Source of the DNA: DAIOFH01 sp036745875
GTDB taxonomy: Bacteria; Planctomycetota; SZUA-567
NCBI GenBank assembly: GCA_036745875.1
Contig: DAIOFH010000014.1
Span: 1 to 44,668 of the forward strand
Reading direction: 5' to 3'
DNA: 44,668 nt
The position numbers were made by a program, and so were the translations under genes. Below are positions 7,743 to 16,954 of the stretch, piece by piece (the first letter of the stretch is position 1; each line of letters begins with the position of its first letter). The notes beneath the pieces were generated by a model. It was not told the origin of the DNA, made no database searches, and worked only from the letters and a program-made list of their open reading frames with translations.

Positions 7743-10700
7743 TCACCTTTTAGCCGCGCTTGCCGACTTAACCATGGAATCGGCCGAAGGCAGCGTCAGC
7801 TTCTGGTCGGGATAAATACGCGGGTTACCGCGACGATCCTTCTTGATGTTGTTTTCTTTGATAACCCAAGCAATGACTTCGGGATCGCGGGTGCCCATGA
7901 CGCGGTATACGACCTGGGCCACGCCTTCCCCTGCCTTTACCACGGCGGTCGCCCCTTTTGCGGCATTGGCCGCGGCGGCGACTTCGTTCGTTTTGGATGA
8001 CGAGGTTTTGTTGTTCTTTTGCTGCTTGGTCGAGGCGGAATTGCGGGCGTTCGTGTTGCTGACGGCGCTGATTTGCAGGCCGCCGGCCGGCTTGTTCTGC
8101 CTGGACGCCATCATCGCGTCTTCGCGGGCATAGCGTTCGCGGTTTTCAGCCAACACATTGTTGATTGATCCGCCCGGATCGCGAACTTCATTGACCCGCA
8201 ATCGGCCGCTATCGGGACCGCTCATCGCCAGGTTGTCCCCTGCCGCCATGACGGTCCTGGCGGAGGCACTGCCGCCGGCGAGGTTGGCCTTTAGGACAGC
8301 CAGTTCACGAGTGCGCTGGTCGGTCATCGCCGCCAACTCCTGATGGGCTTTTTCCAACTTGGCCAGTTCCAGCTTGGCGAGGTTGCCTTGGCGTTCAAGA
8401 TTGAAAATGGTCTTTTCCGCATCGACGTTGCGCTTTTCCGCCTTGCTCAAGCGCTCCTGCAAATCGGTCGCCTGCTGGTGGCTCATGGCGAGGCTCTGAT
8501 TTGACGCGTCAGAGCTCATCCAGTGCGTGAGGGGCAAAACGACCATCATGATTGCCGCTGCAGCAGCGAGGGAGTAGCCTACCGCCATGCGGCGGCCGGA
8601 GGTCTTCAGGGCGCCTCGAAGGTTTTCCTCGTCCTCGCTCTGGCGTTCAACGGTAAGCACCAGTTCATCGCGCTCGCTCTGCAGCGTGGGCATGACGTCG
8701 GTGACGATTTCGTTGTAGGCTTTCCTCAGGTCTTCGAATTCGTCGAACAAGCGTTTATGCTCGTTCTTCATGTCCTGGATTTTACCGAGCCGGCGGTCTT
8801 TTTCATTGATTTCATCCGAAAGACCGGCCATTTGCGCAGTGATATCGCGAATTGCGTTCTCGCTCGTGCCAAGGCGGGAAACGGTTTCCGCAAGCGTCTT
8901 CTCCCGTTCCGCCAACTCAGCCGCCTTTTCGCGCAGCTTGTTTTCGCCTTCCGCCGCCCTGGTCTGCAAATCGAGAAGCTGTTTGGCGAAATCGTCAAGA
9001 TTCGCCTGGTATGCCTCCTCCATCTGGGCGATGAAGGCAGCATCGTATTCGGGAGCGGGCGCAGCGGCGGGTTCCACAATGACATGTCCCGCCTCCTCGG
9101 ACGCCGATTCTTCCGAAGCGGCAATCGAGTCATAGATGGAAGGATCGCCGACCAGTGCGCGGACCAGGCCAAGTTTAGCCATGGGCGAGAGGCCGGAATC
9201 CGCTTCCTCCGTTTCAACAAGAGATTCAGCCGCCGCTTCTTCTTCTTCAGCACCCGTCAACAGCAGCAAGGAACCGGCAAAACCGCCTTCCTCATCCATT
9301 TCCATGGCGAAGTCGCCCTCGCTTTCGGCAGATTCGTCCTGCAGTTCAAAGAGGCGGATGACATTCTCCAGGCCGATTTCTTCCTCGGCCGCATACAATT
9401 CGTCCTGTTCGGCGTTCGTGCTGGCGACGGACGGTTCCTCTTCGTTTTCCGTTGCCGTCGCTTCTTCAATGGCGCGCCGTTCAGCCATGGTCAAATCCAT
9501 GTTCCCGCTGGCGGTAATCATGGCGAAATCGTTATCCGGCACATTTTCATCCATCCCGTACCCGGGCTCTTCCTGATTCTCTTCCCCTTGCGTTACGACA
9601 TGCAACTGGAGCTCACGGCAGGATTCCTCGGAAAGTGTTTCCGTGCCTTCGGAGGCGGACAGGACGATTTCCGGCAAGTTGCCAAGCACCGTTTCCATCA
9701 GCTGTTCGGCTTTGAGTTTTTCTTTTTTGGCGCGGCGGCGCTCGGCGCGGCGACGGCGTTTTTCCGCCTTTACCTCGAGTTTCAGTGCTTCAGCCTCAGC
9801 TACGGCGGCGGCTTCCTCAACAGGCATTGCCATTGCGGATAAATCGCCAGTCTCTTCCGGAACTGCCGCTTCGGTCTCGACCTGTTGTTCGACTTCGGTC
9901 TCGGCGATTGCGACGGTATTCGATTCCGCAACCCCGGACTCGGCAACGAAGTCCTGCTCTTCGACAGCAGATGCCGCTTCCTCAGCCGCTTCGGGGGCGG
10001 ATTCGGCCTCGAAAATTTCCTGTATCCCGGATTCGAGTGCAGTTTCCTGCCCAGGATCATTATCCGTGAGAGCGACGGTAGCAGACTCGGCTTCCTCGAT
10101 AGTTTCATCTACCGGAGAATCGGCAAGCATTTCCTGAAGCGTTTGCTCCGTCTCGGTCTTGTCCAGTTCGTTATCGAAATTCAGTAAATTTTGAGCCTGT
10201 AGGAGCATCTCGATCGCCGTTTCGGCGCTGTCGGCGGAAAGTCCCACATTGTTTTCGACAGGCATTTCTTCCGAGGCGACGTCATTTTCCAAGACAGCTT
10301 CTTCCGGTTCCTCTATGCGTTCATTTTCCACCGGGTTGATTTCTTCGTTATTTTCAACCGGCGACTCCTGGCGCGACTCAAGATCCATCCCAGGCAAATA
10401 GTCGAAAACGTTCGTCTCATGGCCTTCGGAATCGAACTGCACGAAGGAAACGCCCTCGTCGTCGCCGATCATTATTTCGGCGACGGATTCCTCGACCTCG
10501 GCAAGGGGTTCTTCCTGGATGACGAATACGGAGGAAGTCGCCTGACAGGCGACTTCCTCGGCGGTTTCGTCGGCTTCCGGCTCCATTTCTGCTTCGGTCG
10601 CTCCGTGAACTCCCTGCGTTTTTTGCATTGAATCGGATTGAAGTGATTCATCCAAAGAGGACAGAATATCAAAGTTCACCACATCCTCAGCTTCCGAGCC

Positions 10701-10901
10701 TTCTTCATTCCCTACCACAAAAAACACCATTTCCTCGCCGCCCGCCGATGCTTCCGAGGCGGCCGGGGTGGATTCATTCGATAATAGCGCCAGCATTTCC
10801 GAGCGCACAGGTTCGTCCCGGCTGTCTGCGAGTACCCGCAAACTCTCCATGTTGTATCCACGAGCTTTATATTCTTCGATAATTTCCTTGGCGGTGCGCA
10901 T
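7743..10901 (-). CDS. Large single-span membrane protein: acidic N-terminal region, coiled coils, C-terminal LysM
   Basis: This 1052-residue protein has a modular build. Residues 1-45 form a charged helix (MRTAKEIIEEYKARGYNMES). Residues about 46-620 are strongly acidic, Glu/Ala-rich and probably disordered, interrupted near residue 380 by a basic cluster (KRRRRAERRRAKKEK). Residues about 625-765 form a coiled coil, followed by one membrane span at about 771-795 (SLAAAAAIMMVVLPL). A second coiled coil runs to about 875, and a LysM-like module occupies about 978-1045 (VVYRVMGTRD, RIYPDQKLTLP). The expected topology puts the acidic part in the cytoplasm and LysM in the periplasm on peptidoglycan. 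This is the reverse domain order of FimV-type polar hub proteins. It diverges from the cheA operon. The ATG has a GGAGA site at 6 bases. Confidence 0.8.
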   Translation of the reverse strand: MRTAKEIIEEYKARGYNMESLRVLADSRDEPVRSEMLALLSNESTPAASEASAGGEEMVFFVVGNEEGSEAEDVVNFDILSSLDESLQSDSMQKTQGVHGATEAEMEPEADETAEEVACQATSSVFVIQEEPLAEVEESVAEIMIGDDEGVSFVQFDSEGHETNVFDYLPGMDLESRQESPVENNEEINPVENERIEEPEEAVLENDVASEEMPVENNVGLSADSAETAIEMLLQAQNLLNFDNELDKTETEQTLQEMLADSPVDETIEEAESATVALTDNDPGQETALESGIQEIFEAESAPEAAEEAASAVEEQDFVAESGVAESNTVAIAETEVEQQVETEAAVPEETGDLSAMAMPVEEAAAVAEAEALKLEVKAEKRRRRAERRRAKKEKLKAEQLMETVLGNLPEIVLSASEGTETLSEESCRELQLHVVTQGEENQEEPGYGMDENVPDNDFAMITASGNMDLTMAERRAIEEATATENEEEPSVASTNAEQDELYAAEEEIGLENVIRLFELQDESAESEGDFAMEMDEEGGFAGSLLLLTGAEEEEAAAESLVETEEADSGLSPMAKLGLVRALVGDPSIYDSIAASEESASEEAGHVIVEPAAAPAPEYDAAFIAQMEEAYQANLDDFAKQLLDLQTRAAEGENKLREKAAELAEREKTLAETVSRLGTSENAIRDITAQMAGLSDEINEKDRRLGKIQDMKNEHKRLFDEFEDLRKAYNEIVTDVMPTLQSERDELVLTVERQSEDEENLRGALKTSGRRMAVGYSLAAAAAIMMVVLPLTHWMSSDASNQSLAMSHQQATDLQERLSKAEKRNVDAEKTIFNLERQGNLAKLELAKLEKAHQELAAMTDQRTRELAVLKANLAGGSASARTVMAAGDNLAMSGPDSGRLRVNEVRDPGGSINNVLAENRERYAREDAMMASRQNKPAGGLQISAVSNTNARNSASTKQQKNNKTSSSKTNEVAAAANAAKGATAVVKAGEGVAQVVYRVMGTRDPEVIAWVIKENNIKKDRRGNPRIYPDQKLTLPSADSMVKSASAAKR

Positions 10902-11161
10902 AATATTCTCCAGCCTGACAAGTAAATTGCGTAAAAATCATGGTTCAATCTACTTATCGACCGATAATCCGAAAATTTTCAATTTTCTTGGAAAAAACAA
11001 AATGGTTATTTATCGGGCGACGGGAGTGCTCCGGTTGCTGCAAGCGCTTGACATGGTAACGATTAAATATTAATATATTTAGATACGTCCGACGAAACAC
11101 CTGCTATACTTGTCAAAGATGCAGGCTCGTAGACCCGTAACCAAAAGGATACCGTGGAGTA
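10902..11161. other. Divergent intergenic region between the LysM protein gene and cheA
   Basis: This 260-base AT-rich spacer separates two divergent genes. It carries the cheA promoter (11048-11076). No clear promoter was found for the minus-strand gene, only weak candidates such as TTGAAC followed by TTTACT on the minus strand. No gene is supported here. Confidence 0.6.
11048..11076 (+). promoter_or_regulatory. Sigma-70 type promoter for cheA-cheW-mcp
   Basis: A consensus TTGACA (11048-11053) is followed by a 17-base spacer and TAATAT (11071-11076). The cheA ATG lies about 85 bases downstream. Confidence 0.65.
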
Positions 11162-13888
11162 ATGATCTCACAAGAATTACTGCAGGGGTTTATTGCCGAA
11201 GCGTCCGACCTCCTGGACGACATCGAACCCGCCCTTGTCAGTTACCCAAAGACAGAAGACATTGCCGAACGCATTGAAATCGTAAATCGCGTGTTCCGCC
11301 ACTTCCACTCCATCAAGGGAAGCGCCGGGTTCGTCGGCCTCCACGATATAGCCAGGCTGACCCACGAGGCGGAGACCCTTCTGGACCAATACCAGAACAA
11401 GCCTGAAATCACCATCCCCAACGAGACAATAACCCTGCTGTGCAGGACTGTCGATTTCCTGCGCATTATGTTCGAGGAAAAAGCCGTCTCCTCCACCAGG
11501 GCCGGGAAAAAGGAAGCGAAGGAATCAAGCGAAGCGGACAAGGAAGCTCTGGAAAGCCTCATCAAGGAGATTGCGGGCTCGACCAGGCACTCCCGCCCGT
11601 CGAACCAGACCCGGCAGCGGCACGACACGACGATCCAGATCCAGTTCAATTCCGACGACACTGAGAAAGCGGAAAAAAACCGAGGCAAAAGCAACACCCG
11701 CATAGTGGACAAAAACTTCAACGCCCTGGAAAAACAACTCCCTGAGAAGTCCGCCACAACAGCCCGCAGGGCGGCGCCCCGCACCACCAAGGTCAAGGAA
11801 AGCACGGTATCCTCTTCCATCGCGTCGGCTACGACCTCGTCTTCCGTGACCAAAACAAGGGACAAATCCGATACAGTCAGGATCATCCGCGCCAGCACGA
11901 GCAAAGAATCCATAGACAAGCTGACCAAGAGCGATTTCCTCGAGCGCTACATCTCGGAAGCGAACGAACTTCTGGAACAAACGGAACAAGCGCTCCTCCA
12001 GGCGGAGCAGCACCCGGAATACGGTAATGAAACGGTCCAAGAAGCATTGCGCTGCCTGCACAGCTTCAAAGGCAACAGCGGTTTTATGAACCTGAAAGAT
12101 CTCGAACGCCTCAGCCACCGCATGGAGACGGAGATCGAAAGCACCACCGGCAAAGCGATGGGGCTTGACGCACTTACCTTTGACGTGCTCCTGCAGATGA
12201 TAGACGTCCTGCGGCAGGGAGTACTGGACTTGAGCTGCGGCGGCACCGGGGAAATTCCCGAGGCAGACCTATACATCGCCATGATGGACGACGCGAAGTC
12301 CACCAGCAGCACCTCGACCTACCGCTTCAGGAACAACACGAAAACGCAAACCTCCCTTATCGCCAAACCGCAAGCGCAAAAAGAGGAACAGCCCGTCGAC
12401 GAAGCTCCGAGCACGGTCGATCTCTCCGAGGATGAGGCGGAGGTGGAACCATTGAAACCGATAGGCAAGGAATCTGTACAGGAGAACCTCGCCAACGTCA
12501 AGCGCTCGACCCGCATCAGCATCTCGAATTATCCCGAGGCGACCTCCTCGGAGCCGGAAGACAAGGAGCCGGTCGCGGCATCGCCCTATGCACGGCCTCC
12601 CGCCGGCGTTCAGCCAACTCCCGCCGCCCCGGAAAAGAGCCAAAAACAGGATGTCGACCTCCAGAAGCACGAAAAGAAGACTTCCGGCCAGCGCTTGGCC
12701 GTAACGCCCAGGAACGACATCCGGGTCGACCTGAACAAACTCGACCTCATGCTCGACCTGGTCGGTGAACTTGTCATCGCGGAAACGATGGTCACCCGCC
12801 ACCCGGCGGTCGTCCAGCAGGACAACGAGTCCTTGGAGCGCGCGGTCCACCAGTTGCGGCGCGTGGCGACATCGTTGCAGGACATGGCGATGTCCGTCCG
12901 AATGATTCCCCTCGCCTCCACCTTCAGGCGCATGATCCGTCTTGTGTACGACCTGTCCATGAAAGCCGGGAAGCTTGTCGACATCGTACTCCTCGGGGAG
13001 GAGACGGAAGTCGACAGGACGGTTATCGAACGGATCTCCGATCCCCTGGTCCACATCATCAGGAACGCCATCGACCACGGCATCGAGTCGCCGGAGGAAC
13101 GCAAGGCCCTCGGCAAGCCGGAAACGGGCCGCGTCACCATAGAAGGCATCCACGAAGGCGGCGAAGTCTGGATCATCATCACCGACGACGGGCGCGGGCT
13201 CAACAGGGACGCCATCCTGAGAAAGGCGCGCGAACGCGGCCTAATCCAGGACAACGGCGAGGAATTGACAGATAACCAGATTTATCATTTCATTTTCGAG
13301 CCAGGCTTTTCCACCGCCAACAAGGTCACGGACATCTCCGGACGCGGCTTCGGCATGGATGTGGTGAAGAAAAACATTGAGAAGCTTTCCGGCAGGATTG
13401 ATATCCGTACGAGGGAGGGCGAAGGCACCGCAGTCATTATGCGCATCCCCCTCACCCTCGCCATCATCGACGGCATGTTGGTGAAGGCCGGGGACACCCG
13501 CTATATCATCCCGCTCCTGGCGATCCGGGAATCCCTCAAGCCGGATCTCGAACAGATCATGCACACCCCTGACGGCCAGGCGATAATCAAGCTCAGGGAC
13601 AACCTTATCCCGGTCGTGCGGCTCGACGAGGTATTCAAGCGCATCAAAACCAGCAAAAGCATCGAGGACGGCATCCTGATGGTCGTCGAAGGCGAAGACG
13701 GCAACATGGTCGCCCTGTTCGCCGACGAACTCTTGGGCCAGCAGGAAACAGTCATCAAAGGCCTTTCGGGTTGGCTGAAAAAATCCCGCGGCGTCTCCGG
13801 CTGCACCATCCTAGGCGACGGTGAAGTGGGCCTGATCCTCGACATCGGCGCCATCGTGAAGCTGGCCGGAAAACGCGGGGATATTTGA
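11162..13888 (+). CDS. cheA: CheA chemotaxis histidine kinase with two HPt domains
   Basis: CheA is the kinase of the chemoreceptor array; it autophosphorylates on an HPt histidine and passes phosphate to CheY and CheB. The 908-residue protein has a first HPt domain (residues 1-110, phospho-acceptor His49 in HFHSIKGSAGF) and a second HPt domain (about 255-365, His300 in LHSFKGNSGF). A long low-complexity linker follows, then the dimerisation helices (from about 519, DLNKLDLMLDLVGELV). The ATPase domain comes next (N box HIIRNAIDHG near 631, G1 box DDGRGL near 674, then ISGRGFGMDVV), and last a CheW-like domain (about 775-905). A classical CheY-binding P2 domain is not evident. A typical CheA has one HPt and about 650 residues. 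cheW follows after 55 bases. Confidence 0.96.
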   Translation: MISQELLQGFIAEASDLLDDIEPALVSYPKTEDIAERIEIVNRVFRHFHSIKGSAGFVGLHDIARLTHEAETLLDQYQNKPEITIPNETITLLCRTVDFLRIMFEEKAVSSTRAGKKEAKESSEADKEALESLIKEIAGSTRHSRPSNQTRQRHDTTIQIQFNSDDTEKAEKNRGKSNTRIVDKNFNALEKQLPEKSATTARRAAPRTTKVKESTVSSSIASATTSSSVTKTRDKSDTVRIIRASTSKESIDKLTKSDFLERYISEANELLEQTEQALLQAEQHPEYGNETVQEALRCLHSFKGNSGFMNLKDLERLSHRMETEIESTTGKAMGLDALTFDVLLQMIDVLRQGVLDLSCGGTGEIPEADLYIAMMDDAKSTSSTSTYRFRNNTKTQTSLIAKPQAQKEEQPVDEAPSTVDLSEDEAEVEPLKPIGKESVQENLANVKRSTRISISNYPEATSSEPEDKEPVAASPYARPPAGVQPTPAAPEKSQKQDVDLQKHEKKTSGQRLAVTPRNDIRVDLNKLDLMLDLVGELVIAETMVTRHPAVVQQDNESLERAVHQLRRVATSLQDMAMSVRMIPLASTFRRMIRLVYDLSMKAGKLVDIVLLGEETEVDRTVIERISDPLVHIIRNAIDHGIESPEERKALGKPETGRVTIEGIHEGGEVWIIITDDGRGLNRDAILRKARERGLIQDNGEELTDNQIYHFIFEPGFSTANKVTDISGRGFGMDVVKKNIEKLSGRIDIRTREGEGTAVIMRIPLTLAIIDGMLVKAGDTRYIIPLLAIRESLKPDLEQIMHTPDGQAIIKLRDNLIPVVRLDEVFKRIKTSKSIEDGILMVVEGEDGNMVALFADELLGQQETVIKGLSGWLKKSRGVSGCTILGDGEVGLILDIGAIVKLAGKRGDI

Positions 13889-13943
13889 CCTTGCCGATTA
13901 TCCGCCATTTACTGTTCATTCGAAACATTCAGGAGGAAGATAA

Positions 13944-14447
13944 ATGCGTCAGTCCATGATAAATGATATCTGGGCGGATGAGGAGGAAGACGAGGATACC
14001 CAGAAAGACCGGTATCTTACCTTCCGGCTCGCCGATGAAGACTATGCGTTGGAGATCCGCCACGTCACCGAAATCATCAGTATCCAGAAGATAACAGACG
14101 TCCCGGACCTCCCGGACTTCGTCAAGGGCGTCATCAACCTGCGCGGCCAGGTCATCCCCACCCTCGACCTGCGCCTCAGGTTCGGCCTTCCCGCCAAGGA
14201 TTACGACGAGCGCACCTGCGTCATCGTCACCCGCATGAACGACATCCCGGTGGGCGTGATCGTGGACACGGTGAACGAAGTGTTGAATATTCCGGAAGAG
14301 GACATCGCGTCGCCTCCATCGGTGCAGAAAGGCTCCGCGCACCGCTTTGTCGAAGGTCTCGGCAGGATCGGAGATTCAGTCAAAATCATCCTCAACGCCG
14401 AAAAGCTGCTCCACGGCGACGAGCTTGAAATGCTTGAGAACCAATAG
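13944..14447 (+). CDS. cheW: CheW chemotaxis coupling protein
   Basis: CheW bridges chemoreceptors and CheA in the array. The 167-residue product has an acidic N-terminal extension (about 20 residues, DEEEDED) followed by the CheW fold: YLTFRLADEDYALEI, VKGVINLRGQVIPTLDLR (the conserved receptor/kinase contact) and VGVIVDTVNEVLNI. The start is fixed by a strong AGGAGGAAGATAA site before the ATG. It sits between cheA and an mcp gene in the same orientation, so the three form an operon. Confidence 0.96.
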   Translation: MRQSMINDIWADEEEDEDTQKDRYLTFRLADEDYALEIRHVTEIISIQKITDVPDLPDFVKGVINLRGQVIPTLDLRLRFGLPAKDYDERTCVIVTRMNDIPVGVIVDTVNEVLNIPEEDIASPPSVQKGSAHRFVEGLGRIGDSVKIILNAEKLLHGDELEMLENQ

Positions 14448-14490
14448 CAGCCACTACAACTTATGTCATTTTTACTTTATGGATTTTATG

Positions 14491-16302
14491 ATGAAAAACA
14501 CCGTTGGTTCCCCGGTACGAATTAGCATCACAGCTTTCGTTATCTTCGTGGCCCTCATAATCGCCGCGTATGTCGTGGCGGTACCGCTCGTACAGTCCGG
14601 CTACAGCGGACTGTCGACGGAACACGCCAGGTCGATCATGTTGGAGTGCGCCGCGATCAGCTGCGGCATCGCCTTTGTCGCCTGCCTACTGGCAGTGCTC
14701 ATGCACCTCCGTAATTTCGGCCAGATCAAGGAGGTCGAGCAAACCATGCTCGACCATCTCAATTACGCGCTGATCGTGCTTGACAAGAACAAATGCTATT
14801 TCAGCATCAACACCGAGGCGGAAAAAACACTCAACCTCAACCGGCGGACCGTCATGGGTCAGGCAGTCGATCCTCGACTCCTGATTTCCGACAACTTCCT
14901 GTCCTACAACGAGCCCTCCCGGGAAACGCCAAAACACTACGGCAACAACAGGCACATCCTGGAAATCGACAACCACTATTACCACGTCCTCAACAGTTCA
15001 GCCGGCTTTTTCGGCATGAGCGAGCAAGGCACCCTTATAACCCTTGTGGACGTCACCCGCGAAATACGGATCAAGAATCATCTCCCCGACATTGGGGAAG
15101 CCATAGCCGTCCTTGAGAGCAATGCCCTGAAGATCATGGACTCGTCCACATCGCTCTCGCAGGGCGCAACGGAACAGGCGTCATCCCTCGCGTCCATCAC
15201 CGCCTTTCTTGGTGAAATCAGCCAAAAAACCAAAGGAAGTTCCGACGCAGCCAGTGAAGGCACCCAGCTAGCGGTACAAGCCAGGGACGCAGCCGAACGC
15301 TCGGGAACGGAAATCGCCAACGCCCTCAAGGCCATGGAAGACGTGCAAAACGCCGGCGTACGGATCGCGCGAATCGTCAAGCTTATCGACGATGTCGCGT
15401 TCCAGACCAATCTACTCGCCTTGAACGCCTCAGTCGAGGCGGCGCGGGCGGGACGCCAGGGCAAAGGCTTTGCCGTCGTGGCGGGGGAAGTGCGAAATCT
15501 CGCCGGCCGCAGCGCCTCGGCTGCCAAGGACACGGCAAGCATGGTCGAAGACATCACGGAGCGCATCGGCAATGCCAGCACCTTCATTGCCAGGCTGGAA
15601 GAAATGCTCAGGAACATCGTCAGGGACGCCATCCGGATGGCAGACACCACGGCTTCCGCCTCGAGCACATCTTCCGAGCAGGCGAGCGGCATCCTCCGCG
15701 TCAACAATGAACTGAGCCAGATGGATTCAGTCACCCACAACACCATGAACGCGGCGGAGGAAACAGCCACAGCCGTCACCGTACTGTCCCGCCAGGCAAC
15801 CGACCTGCGCAAGATGATCGAAGAAATAACCGGCGAATTCGTCCATTCCGATGTCGGCCTCGGCTCCTCCGGCTCAGGCAAAAGCCAGGAAATATCCTTA
15901 TCCAACAATCAGAACAGCCTTTATAACTCCTTTGACGACGAATATCCGAGCCTTGCCCAGCCAGACAGCAGGAACAAGTCGACAGACGACGCTGACGATG
16001 ACTACATGGGGAAAGGAAGTCCCGGCGAGTCATTCTGGAACAAGAACTCGGGAAGCGATGACGATGGCTGGGATATAGGTTCCGAACTGACTAGTCCGTC
16101 GATCCTTCCGGAGCTTCTGAAATCCGACGGGGCATACGCTGATAATGATCCATTCCCCGAGTCCGCCCTGAAGGAGGATCCCCGTTCGTCCCAAACGGCT
16201 CCGTCCAGCCGGGAAAACAACCCACTCTTGGACAAGGATGACGCCATGGTCAAGCCGACCAAGAAGATCATCCTCGACGATTCCGAGTTTGGACGCTATT
16301 AG
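14491..16302 (+). CDS. Methyl-accepting chemotaxis protein with PAS domain and acidic tail
   Basis: This receptor feeds the CheA/CheW array encoded upstream. With the start at the second of two adjacent ATGs (14488/14491, weak GGA site; 14479 is also possible) it has about 603 residues. Two membrane spans (about 10-35 and 45-75) enclose only a very short periplasmic loop. A cytoplasmic PAS-like domain lies at about 80-190 (NYALIVLDKNKCYFSINTEA). The receptor signalling domain has its hairpin tip near residue 301 (VAFQTNLLALNASVEAARAG). No HAMP domain is evident. Sensing is therefore probably intracellular or at the membrane. The last ~145 residues are an acidic, Ser/Asp-rich tail with no CheR/CheB docking pentapeptide. 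Confidence 0.92.
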   Translation: MKNTVGSPVRISITAFVIFVALIIAAYVVAVPLVQSGYSGLSTEHARSIMLECAAISCGIAFVACLLAVLMHLRNFGQIKEVEQTMLDHLNYALIVLDKNKCYFSINTEAEKTLNLNRRTVMGQAVDPRLLISDNFLSYNEPSRETPKHYGNNRHILEIDNHYYHVLNSSAGFFGMSEQGTLITLVDVTREIRIKNHLPDIGEAIAVLESNALKIMDSSTSLSQGATEQASSLASITAFLGEISQKTKGSSDAASEGTQLAVQARDAAERSGTEIANALKAMEDVQNAGVRIARIVKLIDDVAFQTNLLALNASVEAARAGRQGKGFAVVAGEVRNLAGRSASAAKDTASMVEDITERIGNASTFIARLEEMLRNIVRDAIRMADTTASASSTSSEQASGILRVNNELSQMDSVTHNTMNAAEETATAVTVLSRQATDLRKMIEEITGEFVHSDVGLGSSGSGKSQEISLSNNQNSLYNSFDDEYPSLAQPDSRNKSTDDADDDYMGKGSPGESFWNKNSGSDDDGWDIGSELTSPSILPELLKSDGAYADNDPFPESALKEDPRSSQTAPSSRENNPLLDKDDAMVKPTKKIILDDSEFGRY

Positions 16303-16325
16303 GGTATTTTTAGTAATTCATAACC

Positions 16326-16889
16326 ATGATACGTACTTTCATCGCACTTGAAATCAATGCCGAGACGCGCGACGCCATCATGGACGATGTAGCGGAGTTA
16401 AAGCACGATTTTCGCCGCATCAAGTGGGTCGGACCGGAAAGCCTGCATGTCACGCTGAAATTCCTCGGCGACGTCGGCGAAAAGGATTTGAATGACATAT
16501 TTTCCGCCGTCGACGAGGTGGCGGCGCGACACGGCCCTTTTGTCGTTGATGTGGAGACAGTGGGCGTTTTTCCCAACTGGCGCGCGCCAAGGGTGGTTTG
16601 GGCGGGCTGTGGCGAGGGCAAGGACGAAATCGTCAGCCTGCAAAAGAACATCGAGTCGAACCTTGCCGAACTCGGCTACGAGCCGGAAAAACGCCATTTC
16701 AATCCGCACATTACCTTGGGAAGAATAAAACTCCCGGCCGACGGGTGCGGGCTTTTTGACGCCGCCCGCGGCATGCTTGACACCAATTACGGATTTATGG
16801 ACGTCGATGCCGTCACGGTTTTCATGTCGGAAATGAAGCGTTCCGGTCCGGTGTACACGCCGATGCATCATGCCAGGCTGAGCAGCTAA
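16326..16889 (+). CDS. thpR: RNA 2',3'-cyclic phosphodiesterase (2'-5' RNA ligase family)
   Basis: The 187-residue product belongs to the 2H phosphoesterase superfamily. Both catalytic HxT motifs are present: LHVTLKFLGD near residue 43 and FNPHITLGR near residue 128. The N-terminal MIRTFIALEI and the size fit ThpR (formerly LigT), which opens 2',3'-cyclic phosphates on RNA and can ligate tRNA halves in vitro. It begins 23 bases after the mcp stop without a clear ribosome binding site, so it may be translated at a low level from the chemotaxis transcript; a functional link is not implied. Confidence 0.93.
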   Translation: MIRTFIALEINAETRDAIMDDVAELKHDFRRIKWVGPESLHVTLKFLGDVGEKDLNDIFSAVDEVAARHGPFVVDVETVGVFPNWRAPRVVWAGCGEGKDEIVSLQKNIESNLAELGYEPEKRHFNPHITLGRIKLPADGCGLFDAARGMLDTNYGFMDVDAVTVFMSEMKRSGPVYTPMHHARLSS

Positions 16890-16954
16890 ATGATAGGGGC
16901 GTCTAAGCGACGGCGAGACACGTCTTCCGGCTTTTTCTCGCATGAGAAAATGAG

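Noticed and set aside
8523..9842. 439-codon plus-strand open frame opposite the LysM protein gene
   Set aside because: It mirrors the Glu/Ala-rich repeats of the real gene (Phe- and Gly-rich translation) and has no start signal.
14347..14490. Longer start for the chemoreceptor
   Set aside because: The frame upstream of 14479 overlaps the conserved end of cheW and reads as a Ser/Cys-rich shadow.
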